DNA of 64,000 nucleotides from a virus (IMGVR_UViG_3300046673_000114:16484-80483); one strand, 5' to 3'. Counted from the stretch's first letter, positions 1 to 10,190 are shown. The notes: a model not told the origin generated them from the sequence alone. Program-made: numbers and translations.

Positions 1-1
1 G

Positions 2-3000
2 TCTATACAGTTTAATTCCACAAGTAACTGCCTACAAGTTAATAAAGTCGCTTCTACTGGCACGCGTTGGAATACGTGGTTTACAACTACTACACCAGTA
101 ACGGCCGGTAACTGGTATTTTATTCAGATAACGTGGAACGTCGGCACAACTGAAGGAACTGCAAATCCGATTTGTTATATTAATAATGTTAATCAAACGA
201 TTTCTCAGGCGCTAACGAACACTGGAAGTTGGACTACCGATGCAGGGGGTATCATATGTATCGGGAATGAGTACCCCGCTGCAAATCCGAGTCAGTTCTA
301 CGGGACTCTAGTAGTAGCTAGAATTCATAACGTTATCCTTACCTCCGGTGCAGGTAGTCAGCTAGAAGGTAATTATAACGCGAGTAAATGGCGCGCACCT
401 ACAATTAAAAACGCATATGTAAACGTTGATGTGCCGGGTGCCGCTGCTGCACTAATCACACTAAGCAAAATACGAACCGACGCGAAGCTTAACGTTTCAT
501 CTATCGTTTCTAATGCGACAGCAGTTAGTTCCGTTGTTTCTCGCGCAGACGCGAAAATTAACGTTGCCACTATTACGAGTACGGCCGCACCTGTAACGTG
601 TATTCCGGGACTCGGGCATTCTATTACCGTAGACGTACCGGGCGCGGTAGCTGCACCCATCACGCCATCCGCGTTTACTACCGGCATTACCTCGCCGGAA
701 ACCGACTCACTCGCCGCGTCTACAGAAGCGGGAAGTTTAAGTAACGTAACCGTAACCATAGCTGAAGCCGATTCCCTAGCGCCGTCTGAAAACGTTTTAT
801 CGAATACTTCAATAGCCGAAACGGATGCGCTCATAGCGTCAGAGACGCCGAACGTCGCGCTCGAGGCCGATGAGGTTAGTACCCTTACACCAATCGAGGC
901 ACCATCAACCGTAGCTACATTAGCCTCTACCGAAATAGACACACTTATACCAATAGAAGCGTTAACGATTGAAGAAGATATAACGATAGGAGAAACCGAC
1001 GCGCTAAGCGAAGTAGAACAATCGGGAGTCGGTGGTAATTATGAGTACGTTAACGCATCAGAAGACATTATATTACTCAACCTCGAAACGCAAGCGTTAA
1101 GTGCGACCGCAGAAGCAGACGAGACGCAGGTTCTAACACCGGACGAAGAGGTTATAGATGAAGCTGATTTAACTGAAATCGATACGATTATACCCATAGA
1201 AGCGCCAGCAGGCGAGGTAGATGTCGGCGAGACTACTTTAATATCATCAACAACTGAGACTATCGATACCGAGGCGTACTATTCGCCGGTTATACACGAA
1301 ACCGTTGTACTTACGCCGATAGAAGCAACCGGCACGGATAGCGGAATCGTAGCATCGGTAATCGTTAACGAGTTTATTACACTAAAACCTCTTGAATTAA
1401 CCACCCCTCAGATTCCGGTGCTTGTCGCCGAACCGGAAATACTCGTCACTTTCGAAGAGATATTACCCGAGGTTGTTATCGATTATGCCGATAGCGATAC
1501 GCTAGACATAACCGAATCTATAAGCATCGAAGCGAAGTTCTCTCCGTTACAGGGACTCGTAGAAAGTGACGCGCTTAATCCTCTAGAAACGTCAACGTTC
1601 GCGTCGACGCTTAGTATTAATGAATCTACGAAACTCGCGCCGTCTGAAACCGCGCATCTTACACTAGCAGAAGTCGAATATATAACGCATAACGAAGTGA
1701 TATACCTCGACGCCGAGGACTCAACGCTTAACGACCCCGTTGTACTAATACAGACGCCACACGGTCCCGCGACGATAGACGCGCTTGAGGTACAAATTAA
1801 CACTACTGAATCTAACAAGCTTAATTCTATAGAAGTCGCAGATATTAATCCGAATGTCTATCACGCACCACCTCCGCTAGTTGATTATGTCTTAGAAGTT
1901 CGAAAGAAGGACGGTAAAAATTGGGATTTAGTAGGCGTATTAGAAAACCGCGTCGCACCAGAGTTACAATGTGAAGTAGGTGCGGCCGACCAGCTTACCT
2001 TTAACCTCCCACTTTCCGACCCAAAATCGCTTTTATTTAACGCATCTAACACGCGTGGATTAGAGGTATGGTATTACGGTAGAGACTCGAAGCTTAAACA
2101 AGTTTTTACGATTACCGGCGGCGGTAAGACAGAAGGCTATCGAGACTACGGCGGAAACCCAGGTGGAAGCGGTAGCACGCTCGGAACCGGCTCGGGAGAT
2201 TGGCTCTACGTTACCGCGATTGGGCCTGAGGCATATCTAACAATGTATTATGTCGCAGACTACACCGCAACGCAAAAGTATGTTTCTTCGATATTAAACG
2301 CTATTTGTGGAGAAATAATAGATGATGGATATATAACCGCCATTCTCGTTGACCCTGCTCTTAATAAACTAATTGATATTGACTTATCGTGGGAAAACCT
2401 ACAGAGTGCGTTAGGTAACATCATTCAACAAACCGGCGGCTATATGCGCGTCTTAGTAAACTCGAATAACCCGTCGAGTCGAGTACTATATCTCTCAAGT
2501 GAAGTCGCTTCAGACATATTCCCGATTAATCTCGGCGGCGTGACGGCTGATTCGGTGGGCGTTTGCTCGTGGGGGCCAAATAGATTAGACTTATTCGCGC
2601 GAGGCGAAAACTCGAGTATCTATCATAAATATTGGAACGGTACTTCGTGGTCTGGTTGGGCTACTCTTGGCGGAACCACTGATAGCGCGCCTACCGCGTG
2701 CTCGTGGGGGCCGAATAGAATAGACGTTTTCGTTCGCGGAACTGATAATATATTATATCAAAAATATTGGAACGGTGCGTGGTCTACATGGATACCACTC
2801 GGTGGCACGCTCACCTCTGCACCAGCCGCAGCTTCGTGGGGGCTAAATCGCATCGATGTAGTTGCTCGCGGAACGAACAATCAACTATACCACATATACT
2901 GGAACGGTATAAATTGGTCAACGTGGGGTACTCTAGGCGGCGACTGCACGAGCGACCCGGCTATAGTATCGTGGGGTGAAAACAGACTAGACGTCTTCGT

Positions 3001-5047
3001 GCGCGGCACCACTATGGAGTTGTATCATACGCGATGGGACGGTTCAACGTGGTCGACGTGGGAAAACCTCGGCGGTTATCTAACCACCGGCCCGGGCGCT
3101 GCGTCGTGGGGGGAGAATAGAATAGACGTTTTCGCTGGCGGAGAGGATAACGAGCTAGAATGGCAATATTGGGGTGGCGACGTTGGTACTCCAATTCACC
3201 AGCAGGGAATCGCGTTCGACGGGACGTATTATTATTATACAACGGATTCTACGATTTATAAGCTCGACGCAAGTTATAACGTCATTGCGTCTAACGCAAA
3301 CGCGGCCACGCAGTGTGGTGGTGACCACCTCGGCGGTTTAGGCATACATAGCGGAACTATATACCAATTCTGCACAACGGATGAGACGCCGCAAGTTATG
3401 ATGGTTGGATTATTTAATACGAGCGATTTAAGCTTTATAAGAAATGTCGATTTAACGAAAGTCGCCGGGAATCCGCCGACGTGGAGTACTTATAACATCG
3501 GCGGCGTGGGTGTAGACGCTGCGAATAACGAACTTGTAGCGATTCACTTCGGTGACGCCGGTAGTCTGTCAGTCGTGGCCCCAAAGGTGTTTAAATTCAA
3601 CTTGAGCACGTTTGCGTACTTAGGTTACATTACTGGAACGGGCGACTTAGGAATCTATTATCAAGGCATCTGCCCGTATGATGGGGTTTATTATTACACC
3701 GTCGATAATTCGTCAAACGCCAACTCACCTACGCATCTACTCGGCGGCGTGTATATGATGAACCCTGACGGAACGGGCCAGACGATGATAATACCTGCGT
3801 CTGTTTTCAATAATGCGGTATCCGATTTAGCGTGGAGTGGTGAGATAGAATCACTCAGCGTGACGGACGCGGGTATTGTTGTGCTTTGTGGTGGCTATAT
3901 CTTTACCTTCTCTCTTGAACCGCCATATACATTACAAAGCGTCACACCGGGACTACAAGAATTAACGCCTGTGTGGTCTGGATGGGAGTCTTTAGGTGGT
4001 TACGTTCAATCATCACCGGCCGCTTGTAGTTGGGGATATGGAAGAATCGACGTGTTTCTCGAGGGGCCGGATGGTGCAGTCTATCAAATGATATACCAAG
4101 AAGACGTGTGGCAGCTAAAGAAAAAGAATAGCCTAACTAAACACGGACGCGTAGACTGTCCTAAATGCCCGAAGGCCGTGAGAAAAGAAGCAGCCGAGCG
4201 TAAAGAAGCAGCCGGAGACGTAGAACCGCAAAACGTATGGTCTAATTGGAACGCGCTCGACGTAGACCAGATTCAGCCACCGGTCCCGATTATAAAATAC
4301 GATGTATTCCCGAGTATGGGTGACGTGATAAATAACGACTTAGGCGATAGCGCATACGACGGAGTTGCGTTTAATAACGGTTTCACACAACTTCAATGCG
4401 GCGTTGGTGCGTGGGTGTTTAACGCGCCGCAAGACGTCACGTGGACGAATAACATTCAAATTACGAGTGGGCCGGATATTACGGGATTAGCAGATATGAC
4501 CCTTAGTATGTGCGTATATATCGACGCGAATCAAACGGCGGTAAATAACCCGAGGCTATTCTCGAAACAACAGGAGAACGGCGCGTTTGAGCTAATCTAC
4601 GACACGTTTAACCAAGCACTCATACTTAGACGATACACAACAAATAACGATTATGACGAGTGGAGAAGCGCACAGAACTCAGTTCCGATAGGCGATTGGT
4701 ATTATATTCAGTTAATATGGCAAAGTAGCGTTAGCCCGGAAACAGAGAGTCCGCCGGTTATTATCGTTGATAACGAGCAGTTAACACTTGTTAATACAGA
4801 AGCCGGAACGGGATGGTGGTCGCCCGACTACTCCAACAATCTCTATATCGGTAATAGCTACTTATTAGATGGCAGCGGTGATTTCGTTGGCATAATGAGC
4901 TTCTTTAGCCTATATGGCGCGGCTATAGTAGACCCAACAGACGACTTTAACACTAACGCGTGGCGGCGAGACCCCGCCGACGTAGACGCGCAGCTTGTTT
5001 ATAATTTCTTCCCACAAATAGTAACTTCCGAGGTGGCAAGTCAGTGA
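2..5047 (+). CDS. Tail hub/lectin protein, first half (5' end outside window)
   Basis: The frame is open from base 2, so the GTG at 431 is internal and the 5' end lies outside the window. Order of modules: a ConA/LamG-like jelly roll (2-430); a low-complexity stretch of about 15 degenerate repeats around E-x-D-x-L-x-P-x-E (about 690-1840); the N-terminal half of a Tal/gp27-like tail hub (about 1885-2520, LEVRKKDG through YLSSEVASD); five PLL-like propeller blades with SWGxNRxDVF and WNGxxWSxW (about 2540-3170); an inserted Tyr/Gly-rich, possibly second, propeller (about 3180-3965); a resumed PLL blade with a Lys-rich CPKC insertion (about 3970-4260); and a final ConA-like domain (about 4290-4960). 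Likely role: tail-tip receptor binding. It overlaps the next gene by 4 bp. Fold names come from motif reading only. Confidence 0.75.
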   Translation, partial: SIQFNSTSNCLQVNKVASTGTRWNTWFTTTTPVTAGNWYFIQITWNVGTTEGTANPICYINNVNQTISQALTNTGSWTTDAGGIICIGNEYPAANPSQFYGTLVVARIHNVILTSGAGSQLEGNYNASKWRAPTIKNAYVNVDVPGAAAALITLSKIRTDAKLNVSSIVSNATAVSSVVSRADAKINVATITSTAAPVTCIPGLGHSITVDVPGAVAAPITPSAFTTGITSPETDSLAASTEAGSLSNVTVTIAEADSLAPSENVLSNTSIAETDALIASETPNVALEADEVSTLTPIEAPSTVATLASTEIDTLIPIEALTIEEDITIGETDALSEVEQSGVGGNYEYVNASEDIILLNLETQALSATAEADETQVLTPDEEVIDEADLTEIDTIIPIEAPAGEVDVGETTLISSTTETIDTEAYYSPVIHETVVLTPIEATGTDSGIVASVIVNEFITLKPLELTTPQIPVLVAEPEILVTFEEILPEVVIDYADSDTLDITESISIEAKFSPLQGLVESDALNPLETSTFASTLSINESTKLAPSETAHLTLAEVEYITHNEVIYLDAEDSTLNDPVVLIQTPHGPATIDALEVQINTTESNKLNSIEVADINPNVYHAPPPLVDYVLEVRKKDGKNWDLVGVLENRVAPELQCEVGAADQLTFNLPLSDPKSLLFNASNTRGLEVWYYGRDSKLKQVFTITGGGKTEGYRDYGGNPGGSGSTLGTGSGDWLYVTAIGPEAYLTMYYVADYTATQKYVSSILNAICGEIIDDGYITAILVDPALNKLIDIDLSWENLQSALGNIIQQTGGYMRVLVNSNNPSSRVLYLSSEVASDIFPINLGGVTADSVGVCSWGPNRLDLFARGENSSIYHKYWNGTSWSGWATLGGTTDSAPTACSWGPNRIDVFVRGTDNILYQKYWNGAWSTWIPLGGTLTSAPAAASWGLNRIDVVARGTNNQLYHIYWNGINWSTWGTLGGDCTSDPAIVSWGENRLDVFVRGTTMELYHTRWDGSTWSTWENLGGYLTTGPGAASWGENRIDVFAGGEDNELEWQYWGGDVGTPIHQQGIAFDGTYYYYTTDSTIYKLDASYNVIASNANAATQCGGDHLGGLGIHSGTIYQFCTTDETPQVMMVGLFNTSDLSFIRNVDLTKVAGNPPTWSTYNIGGVGVDAANNELVAIHFGDAGSLSVVAPKVFKFNLSTFAYLGYITGTGDLGIYYQGICPYDGVYYYTVDNSSNANSPTHLLGGVYMMNPDGTGQTMIIPASVFNNAVSDLAWSGEIESLSVTDAGIVVLCGGYIFTFSLEPPYTLQSVTPGLQELTPVWSGWESLGGYVQSSPAACSWGYGRIDVFLEGPDGAVYQMIYQEDVWQLKKKNSLTKHGRVDCPKCPKAVRKEAAERKEAAGDVEPQNVWSNWNALDVDQIQPPVPIIKYDVFPSMGDVINNDLGDSAYDGVAFNNGFTQLQCGVGAWVFNAPQDVTWTNNIQITSGPDITGLADMTLSMCVYIDANQTAVNNPRLFSKQQENGAFELIYDTFNQALILRRYTTNNDYDEWRSAQNSVPIGDWYYIQLIWQSSVSPETESPPVIIVDNEQLTLVNTEAGTGWWSPDYSNNLYIGNSYLLDGSGDFVGIMSFFSLYGAAIVDPTDDFNTNAWRRDPADVDAQLVYNFFPQIVTSEVASQ

Positions 5048-7560
5048 GTATAGTAACCGTAGAATCCGATGAGATTGCAGTTTTATTACCGTATGAACAG
5101 ATTCCTTTTTCGAGTATAGAAGCGGACGAAGTGTCTACGCTACTACTCGATGAGGTAACGCTTCCCGAATCGTGGTATCTAGAAGAAGCAGGAGTAAGCG
5201 TCGTTAGCACGCTTGTTCCGAACTTCGGTGCCGCTGGAACGGACTATCACGCTTATGGCGCGCAAAATGACTTTATAACGCTTCCGAGCGGCGCGACAGC
5301 GTGGCAGCTTAGCGGCAATATGGATTATATAGCGATTCCTCGCGGCGTTAGTATTGATAACGTAACGCAAACGACCTTCGAATGGTTGTTCATCCTTAAT
5401 GATTATAGTGGTAACCACGCCGGTAGATTATGGTCAAAACGTCAGACTCACGACGGAAGTTTTGATGTTTACGTAGACGATATAAACGGCTGTATCGTAA
5501 TTCAACGAGGCACGATTCTAAACGAGCTAGACGTGTGGCAGACGCCAAATAACGTAATAGACGTAGGTCAGTGGTGCAACCTTCAGATAACGTGGAACTG
5601 TGATATTTCGGCCGGTGGCGACGCGCCGATAATTATAATAAACGATACACCTCAAGAACTTCTTCACACGAACGTTGCGAATCCTGCTCTATGGGCGGAT
5701 GATAGTAACGACGACGCGTTTATTGGAAATGTTATAGGTGGCGGCTATAATCTAAATGCGACAATAGCGGTATTTAGACATTTTACGACCATAAAAACCC
5801 CGTCGAAGCTTACTACGGACTATCTCGCCGACGTGTGGCGCACGAGTAATAAACAATTAGGCCCGATTACCGTCTCATCGGGACCAAGTAACGACACCGA
5901 CCCGATACTCACTATTGAAAAGAATCTTAGTAACATCTACGCACAGACTGATTTCTCGACGGTCGTCACGCAATGCGAGCCGCGAGGCATAGGACAAAAG
6001 CCAGCAGAGCTTCGATTTAATAATCCTAATTATTATCCTAATGCACAAGCGTTACAGCTCTATACAACCGACACGAGTTGGGCGTATTTTAGACTTCAAA
6101 GTCCTTATGTTTATGCTAACGCTACATATTCTGGACAGCCGTTGCCTAGCACTATGCTCGTAGGAACCGGATTAACTGATTTCTGCAATATTTCGCCTAC
6201 ATTACAAGCCGATAGTACATACCCCGACCCTAACATGGGAGAGTCACCGCCAGCACCTTATGACGGTCAGCCGATTGGACGTGATGACTTTGCTGGACAC
6301 GGACTCGTTTTTAAACTAAACGCTAATACGCGTTTCACCGACGCTAGTTTTTTCTTATATAAAAAACCGGCAGCGACGGCCGGTCAAAAAGCGCATCAGT
6401 TTCTAGTAGGAATTTATTATATACAAAACACCCCCGACGCGGCCCTAAATGAATACGTTCCATCTCAGGGGCCGTTAGTTTGGTATATCGGTGACCTCGA
6501 CCAGATTCAGCCGGATACGTGGGCGTGGTACACATTCCCCTTACAACAAGCAGCGATAAGTCATACACCGTGGGATTGGTACGCTCTAGTGATTTCAGTG
6601 TATCCGACGACCGGCGCGAATTGGGAAGGCGACATTCTTTGGGTCGGTTTTAAGATGACGAATGTAGAACCGACACAAAATACCCCGTATCAGTTTATGT
6701 GGACGTTCGCAGGTAATCCCGCGTACTCTGCCGGAAGTAATGTTAAGAATTGGGCAAGCGCAGCAATGGCCGCGAAAGCACCGGGTGCTATGTCGCGCCC
6801 TGCTTGCGTTCTTCATTCAATAACAACAGATTTAACGAGCGAGTTTCAACAGAGTCTAAACGCGTGTCCGGGCTGGCAGCTTAAAATGCCGATAGCAAAA
6901 TACTCGCCGACTTCGCAATATTGGGCGCATTACCAACAAGCGCCGTGGCTTATCGATTGGGAGGCGTATTCGACAATGGGTAAAGTAGAAGGAACCTATA
7001 AATCAGACACGCTTTCCTCACACGACGCGCTCTTTAATGCCGGTGCAAATTATCTATCAACGGTGTCTAACCCGACTTATACAATTTCGCTAAGTGCATT
7101 AGACTTATACGATTTAGACCCACAGAAGAATTGGGCGGAAGAGCTTCGTCTCGGAACGACGGTTATGGTACTCGACGCCGAGCTTAATATTCAAGAACAA
7201 TGTCTCGTAACGAAAATTACTAAAGATAACCTCGAGCAGCCTCACGACATACAGATAGAATTAAACAGTTTATACGCGACTGCGGCGAGGTCGATGGCGA
7301 ACATAAATCAATCGAGTATTACCTATCCAAAGTATCTAAGCGGCCAAACGGTCTCTGCACCGTATATAATGAGTGGTGCTTGCACTGATACGACCCCGGC
7401 ATCACTCTACTTTGAGATAAAAGAAGGGAGTACGCTTGTTCCGTCGGTTACGATAAGCATAAACCCGACACCATATCAGGTGGCGACGAGCACCGGCGTT
7501 ACCTCTGATACAAGTACCTCTACCGCGTTTAAAATGAAAATAGACGGTGTAGTGGTGTAG
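5044..7560 (+). CDS. Tail hub/lectin protein, second half
   Basis: 838 aa, GTG start overlapping the upstream stop (GTGA), so translationally coupled. It opens with the same E-x-D-x-x-x-L motif seen upstream, then a ConA-like domain (about 5200-5860). From about 5900 comes text typical of the C-terminal half of Tal/minor structural tail proteins: LSNIYAQTDFSTVVT, then SLSALDLYDL, LRLGTTVMVLDAELN and a final IQIELNSLY strand (about 7060-7290). A beta-rich insert lies between (about 6050-6700), and a Thr/Ser-rich tail follows. I infer that this product pairs with the upstream protein to complete one hub fold. Confidence 0.7.
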   Translation: MSIVTVESDEIAVLLPYEQIPFSSIEADEVSTLLLDEVTLPESWYLEEAGVSVVSTLVPNFGAAGTDYHAYGAQNDFITLPSGATAWQLSGNMDYIAIPRGVSIDNVTQTTFEWLFILNDYSGNHAGRLWSKRQTHDGSFDVYVDDINGCIVIQRGTILNELDVWQTPNNVIDVGQWCNLQITWNCDISAGGDAPIIIINDTPQELLHTNVANPALWADDSNDDAFIGNVIGGGYNLNATIAVFRHFTTIKTPSKLTTDYLADVWRTSNKQLGPITVSSGPSNDTDPILTIEKNLSNIYAQTDFSTVVTQCEPRGIGQKPAELRFNNPNYYPNAQALQLYTTDTSWAYFRLQSPYVYANATYSGQPLPSTMLVGTGLTDFCNISPTLQADSTYPDPNMGESPPAPYDGQPIGRDDFAGHGLVFKLNANTRFTDASFFLYKKPAATAGQKAHQFLVGIYYIQNTPDAALNEYVPSQGPLVWYIGDLDQIQPDTWAWYTFPLQQAAISHTPWDWYALVISVYPTTGANWEGDILWVGFKMTNVEPTQNTPYQFMWTFAGNPAYSAGSNVKNWASAAMAAKAPGAMSRPACVLHSITTDLTSEFQQSLNACPGWQLKMPIAKYSPTSQYWAHYQQAPWLIDWEAYSTMGKVEGTYKSDTLSSHDALFNAGANYLSTVSNPTYTISLSALDLYDLDPQKNWAEELRLGTTVMVLDAELNIQEQCLVTKITKDNLEQPHDIQIELNSLYATAARSMANINQSSITYPKYLSGQTVSAPYIMSGACTDTTPASLYFEIKEGSTLVPSVTISINPTPYQVATSTGVTSDTSTSTAFKMKIDGVVV

Positions 7561-7564
7561 AACG

Positions 7565-8572
7565 ATGACAACATACGCAGCGTATCAATTATGTGCAGAA
7601 TCATTCTCAAACTATGCTCAACTTAAAAGTCAGGGATTTATTGACCTCGTTCTAATTGAAAATATAAATAGTAGTTGTAACGCGTGTCCGGTTCCGCAGG
7701 GCTTTATAAACGGATGTACTGCGCAGGGAATGGGTTCGCTCTTAAATAACGGTAATGACGCTGGCGGAGGTGGGGGTGGCGCGAATCAGTCATACTATGC
7801 CGGACTAAAAAAGCAGGGATTAAGTGGGGCCGGTGGTGAGTCTGAAAGTCTAGATGAAGTTAACGCCATTTTAGCAAACACAGATAGTACGTTTGTCTTT
7901 ATGAACTATGGTGGACAGGGAACCGGCGGCCCAACAGGTAATAATAACATATGGGCTTCGCAGGGTGGTCACTGCTCGTATAGTGGTGGTGCAACGATAG
8001 GCTCAGGACAAAAAGTCTCTTCGTTTATAGAACCTTACGCACCGGGACTAATGTCGACTGAAGAGGTAGAAACCGAAGCCGGGTACAATAAAGACGCTGG
8101 TTGTTTTGAGGTTGGGATTTTAATAGTAGATTGGTTCCCCGGTGCTAATTATGCGGGATATGCAGACGCGGTAATATCCTCAGGAGCTACCTTCGGGGGT
8201 TTTCAGTTCTGGTATGTAGAAGGAGACAGCGCGAGCGGAAGTAATAATTGGGGACCCGGAAGTAGCGATATAAATAATATGATGAAACAGTTTCCGCCGA
8301 ATACTAAAAACATAGTGCAGCGCGCCGGTGGGTCGTCACCCGGTGGCGGCGGAGGTGGGGGGTCGGGGCCCGGTAGTAATATTCCGGCAATCACAGGCGG
8401 TAATACGTTCGGCGGTAATAGTGAGGTTGATATTTTACCATATCTAACGCAAAATCATCAGGGTCAGCCAACGCCGGGTGTACACTACGTAGAGCTTAGT
8501 TCGGCAGATGGAATACGCGCACAAGTAACCGCTTCAGTACGCGTACGAACTTGGCAGCCAAAGGAGATGTAG
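7565..8572 (+). CDS. Modular barrel-like virion protein with C-terminal binding module
   Basis: 335 aa. The N-terminal 240 residues are homologous to the protein at 33355 (shared NNGND, AGGESE and YGGxGTGG motifs in the same order) and look like a TIM-barrel hydrolase-type fold of unknown activity. A Gly-rich linker (about 8340-8370) joins a 70-residue C-terminal module that is almost identical to the one ending the next gene. The position in the tail operon suggests a host-surface adhesin or depolymerase. No catalytic residues can be assigned with certainty. Confidence 0.6.
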   Translation: MTTYAAYQLCAESFSNYAQLKSQGFIDLVLIENINSSCNACPVPQGFINGCTAQGMGSLLNNGNDAGGGGGGANQSYYAGLKKQGLSGAGGESESLDEVNAILANTDSTFVFMNYGGQGTGGPTGNNNIWASQGGHCSYSGGATIGSGQKVSSFIEPYAPGLMSTEEVETEAGYNKDAGCFEVGILIVDWFPGANYAGYADAVISSGATFGGFQFWYVEGDSASGSNNWGPGSSDINNMMKQFPPNTKNIVQRAGGSSPGGGGGGGSGPGSNIPAITGGNTFGGNSEVDILPYLTQNHQGQPTPGVHYVELSSADGIRAQVTASVRVRTWQPKEM

Positions 8573-8580
8573 ATTAGATA

Positions 8581-9576
8581 ATGTCGCAATATATCTACTA
8601 CAAGTTTGATAAAAGTTCGACTACAATCACAAATTATGGTAGTGGTGGTGCTGGTTGGAACGGAGCCGCTGCACGAAATCAGTATGCTACCGACTCAGCA
8701 GGGCATCCGAGGTGGGGGCCGCTAACCGGTAATCAAGATGTGATACACGTTCCCGGCGGTCTTAGCAATCCATATCAGCACACGTGGCAGATTGGATTAA
8801 ATATTCAGCAGTGGTGGCCGGTTAAAGGTATAGACTCTAGTGGCATCCTTTGTGGTAACGACGGAAAGCTCTTTTCTTACGCTAATGACCAGTACTACGC
8901 CTACCTTCACGAAGAAGGGTCAACCGCAAGCGGGTCGCTAGTTGAAACAGGCATACATCATTTTACTGTTGAAATTGCGGACGTCGGTAGTGGTAGTGTT
9001 GAGTTTTGGCTTGGTGTGGGTAGTAGTAAACCCGTTCAAATATCTACTGATGGAGGCGAAGGTGACGAGGGTGGGCGACACTGGTGGGATTTCGACTACA
9101 ACTTACAGTTAAACACTAATTACTATTTTCAGATTGTGATAAACCTTAGTAGCGGCGTGACGGGAAGCGATTATTATATTGGCAATTGTGCGCCGGGGTG
9201 TGCTGATACGATGGTAGTCGGCTTTCCGTGCGGATGTTACATTTACTCGTGGCGTGAAGATAACACAGTTCTTGACCTATCGGGCGGTGGCAACTGGAAA
9301 GACGACGTTGGCTGTTGGGCTGGTGGAACGTGCGGGGGCGCAGCCGGTGGCGGCGGCGGCGGTGGTGGTGGTCCCGGTAGCGTAATTCCAGCAATTACAG
9401 GTGGTAACACGTTCGGGGGTAATAGCGAGATTAACATTCTACCTTATCTAACGCAAAATCATCAGGGTCAGCCAACGCCGGGTATGCACTCTGTCGAGCT
9501 TAGTTCAGCAGATGGAATACGCTCGCAAGTAACCGCTTCGGTGCGCGTACGTGATTGGCAACCTAAGAATATGTGA
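8581..9576 (+). CDS. LamG/ConA-like virion protein with duplicated C-terminal module
   Basis: 331 aa. Residues 1-215 are aromatic-rich beta sandwich sequence (FDKSSTTITNYG, then a region rich in W and Y) resembling a ConA/LamG lectin. A poly-Gly linker (about 9345-9375) leads to the same C-terminal module as the upstream gene (IPAITGGNTFGG to VRVRDWQP). The modules are also near identical in DNA, which points to a recent duplication. Probably part of the receptor-binding apparatus. Confidence 0.6.
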   Translation: MSQYIYYKFDKSSTTITNYGSGGAGWNGAAARNQYATDSAGHPRWGPLTGNQDVIHVPGGLSNPYQHTWQIGLNIQQWWPVKGIDSSGILCGNDGKLFSYANDQYYAYLHEEGSTASGSLVETGIHHFTVEIADVGSGSVEFWLGVGSSKPVQISTDGGEGDEGGRHWWDFDYNLQLNTNYYFQIVINLSSGVTGSDYYIGNCAPGCADTMVVGFPCGCYIYSWREDNTVLDLSGGGNWKDDVGCWAGGTCGGAAGGGGGGGGGPGSVIPAITGGNTFGGNSEINILPYLTQNHQGQPTPGMHSVELSSADGIRSQVTASVRVRDWQPKNM

Positions 9577-9680
9577 AGGTTATAAAATTGGCTTCAGACA
9601 AGAAAAGAAACGGTAAATCGGCGGGACTTCGTAAAAAGAAACGAAAACGCTCGCGGAATAGTAAACAAGATGACTTCTAA
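9573..9680 (+). CDS. Very basic 35-aa protein
   Basis: GTG start overlapping the previous stop (GTGA). Nearly half the residues are Lys or Arg, with a RKKKRKRSR core, ending QDDF. It could be a nucleic-acid-binding peptide. Too short to match to a family, but coupling and frame support it as a real gene. Confidence 0.5.
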   Translation: MKVIKLASDKKRNGKSAGLRKKKRKRSRNSKQDDF

Positions 9681-9692
9681 AGGAGAAAAGAA

Positions 9693-9821
9693 ATGGACGC
9701 TCTTACTATCACGTTTATAATAATCTGCGTCGCTGCTGGCGCGGATATTGCTATAGTTGGCACGAGTCTTTTAAGGATAATTCGACTCTTAAAACAGTAT
9801 TTAGCCGCGCAGGAGATATAA
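9693..9821 (+). CDS. Small single-pass membrane protein (42 aa)
   Basis: ATG with a good ribosome site (AAAGGAG, 9680-9686). A hydrophobic stretch at residues 5-30 is followed by a short amphipathic tail. The stop codon abuts the next ATG. By position it belongs to a lysis/membrane cassette with the two following genes. Confidence 0.55.
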   Translation: MDALTITFIIICVAAGADIAIVGTSLLRIIRLLKQYLAAQEI

Positions 9822-10190
9822 ATGGAAGACGTTGTAAAGTGCATAGACGCAAGACTCGACGAACATCAGGAAAATATCTCTCGTATTAGTACTAGCGTCG
9901 AAGACTGCGAAGTTACCATAGGGAAACAAGACGTTCGTATCGACCATCTCGAAGAGGGACTTAACGACGTGAAAGCGCACCTCGACCTACAAGATGAGAC
10001 GACGGACAACCGCTTTAACGAATTAAGCGATAAGATAGATTCAATCCAAGTTAATAACGTACAAGCAGAGTCAAACACGCGAAACGCATTACTCACTAAG
10101 CAAAACGCGTTTTATGTCTCACTAATCCTAGCGCTTATCTCACTCATCGGCTACTTACTCTATAACTCGATAAACATAGCGCATATCTAA
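9822..10190 (+). CDS. Coiled-coil protein with C-terminal membrane anchor
   Basis: 122 aa. Residues 1-90 are highly charged with heptad-like spacing (coiled coil), and residues 97-118 form one transmembrane helix. Architecture resembles haemolysin XhlA-type phage lysis accessory proteins, but sequence identity cannot be claimed. It starts directly after the preceding stop. Confidence 0.6.
   Translation: MEDVVKCIDARLDEHQENISRISTSVEDCEVTIGKQDVRIDHLEEGLNDVKAHLDLQDETTDNRFNELSDKIDSIQVNNVQAESNTRNALLTKQNAFYVSLILALISLIGYLLYNSINIAHI

Noticed and set aside
373-942. 189-codon minus-strand frame
   Set aside because: Lies opposite the repetitive tail gene and arises from its codon bias.
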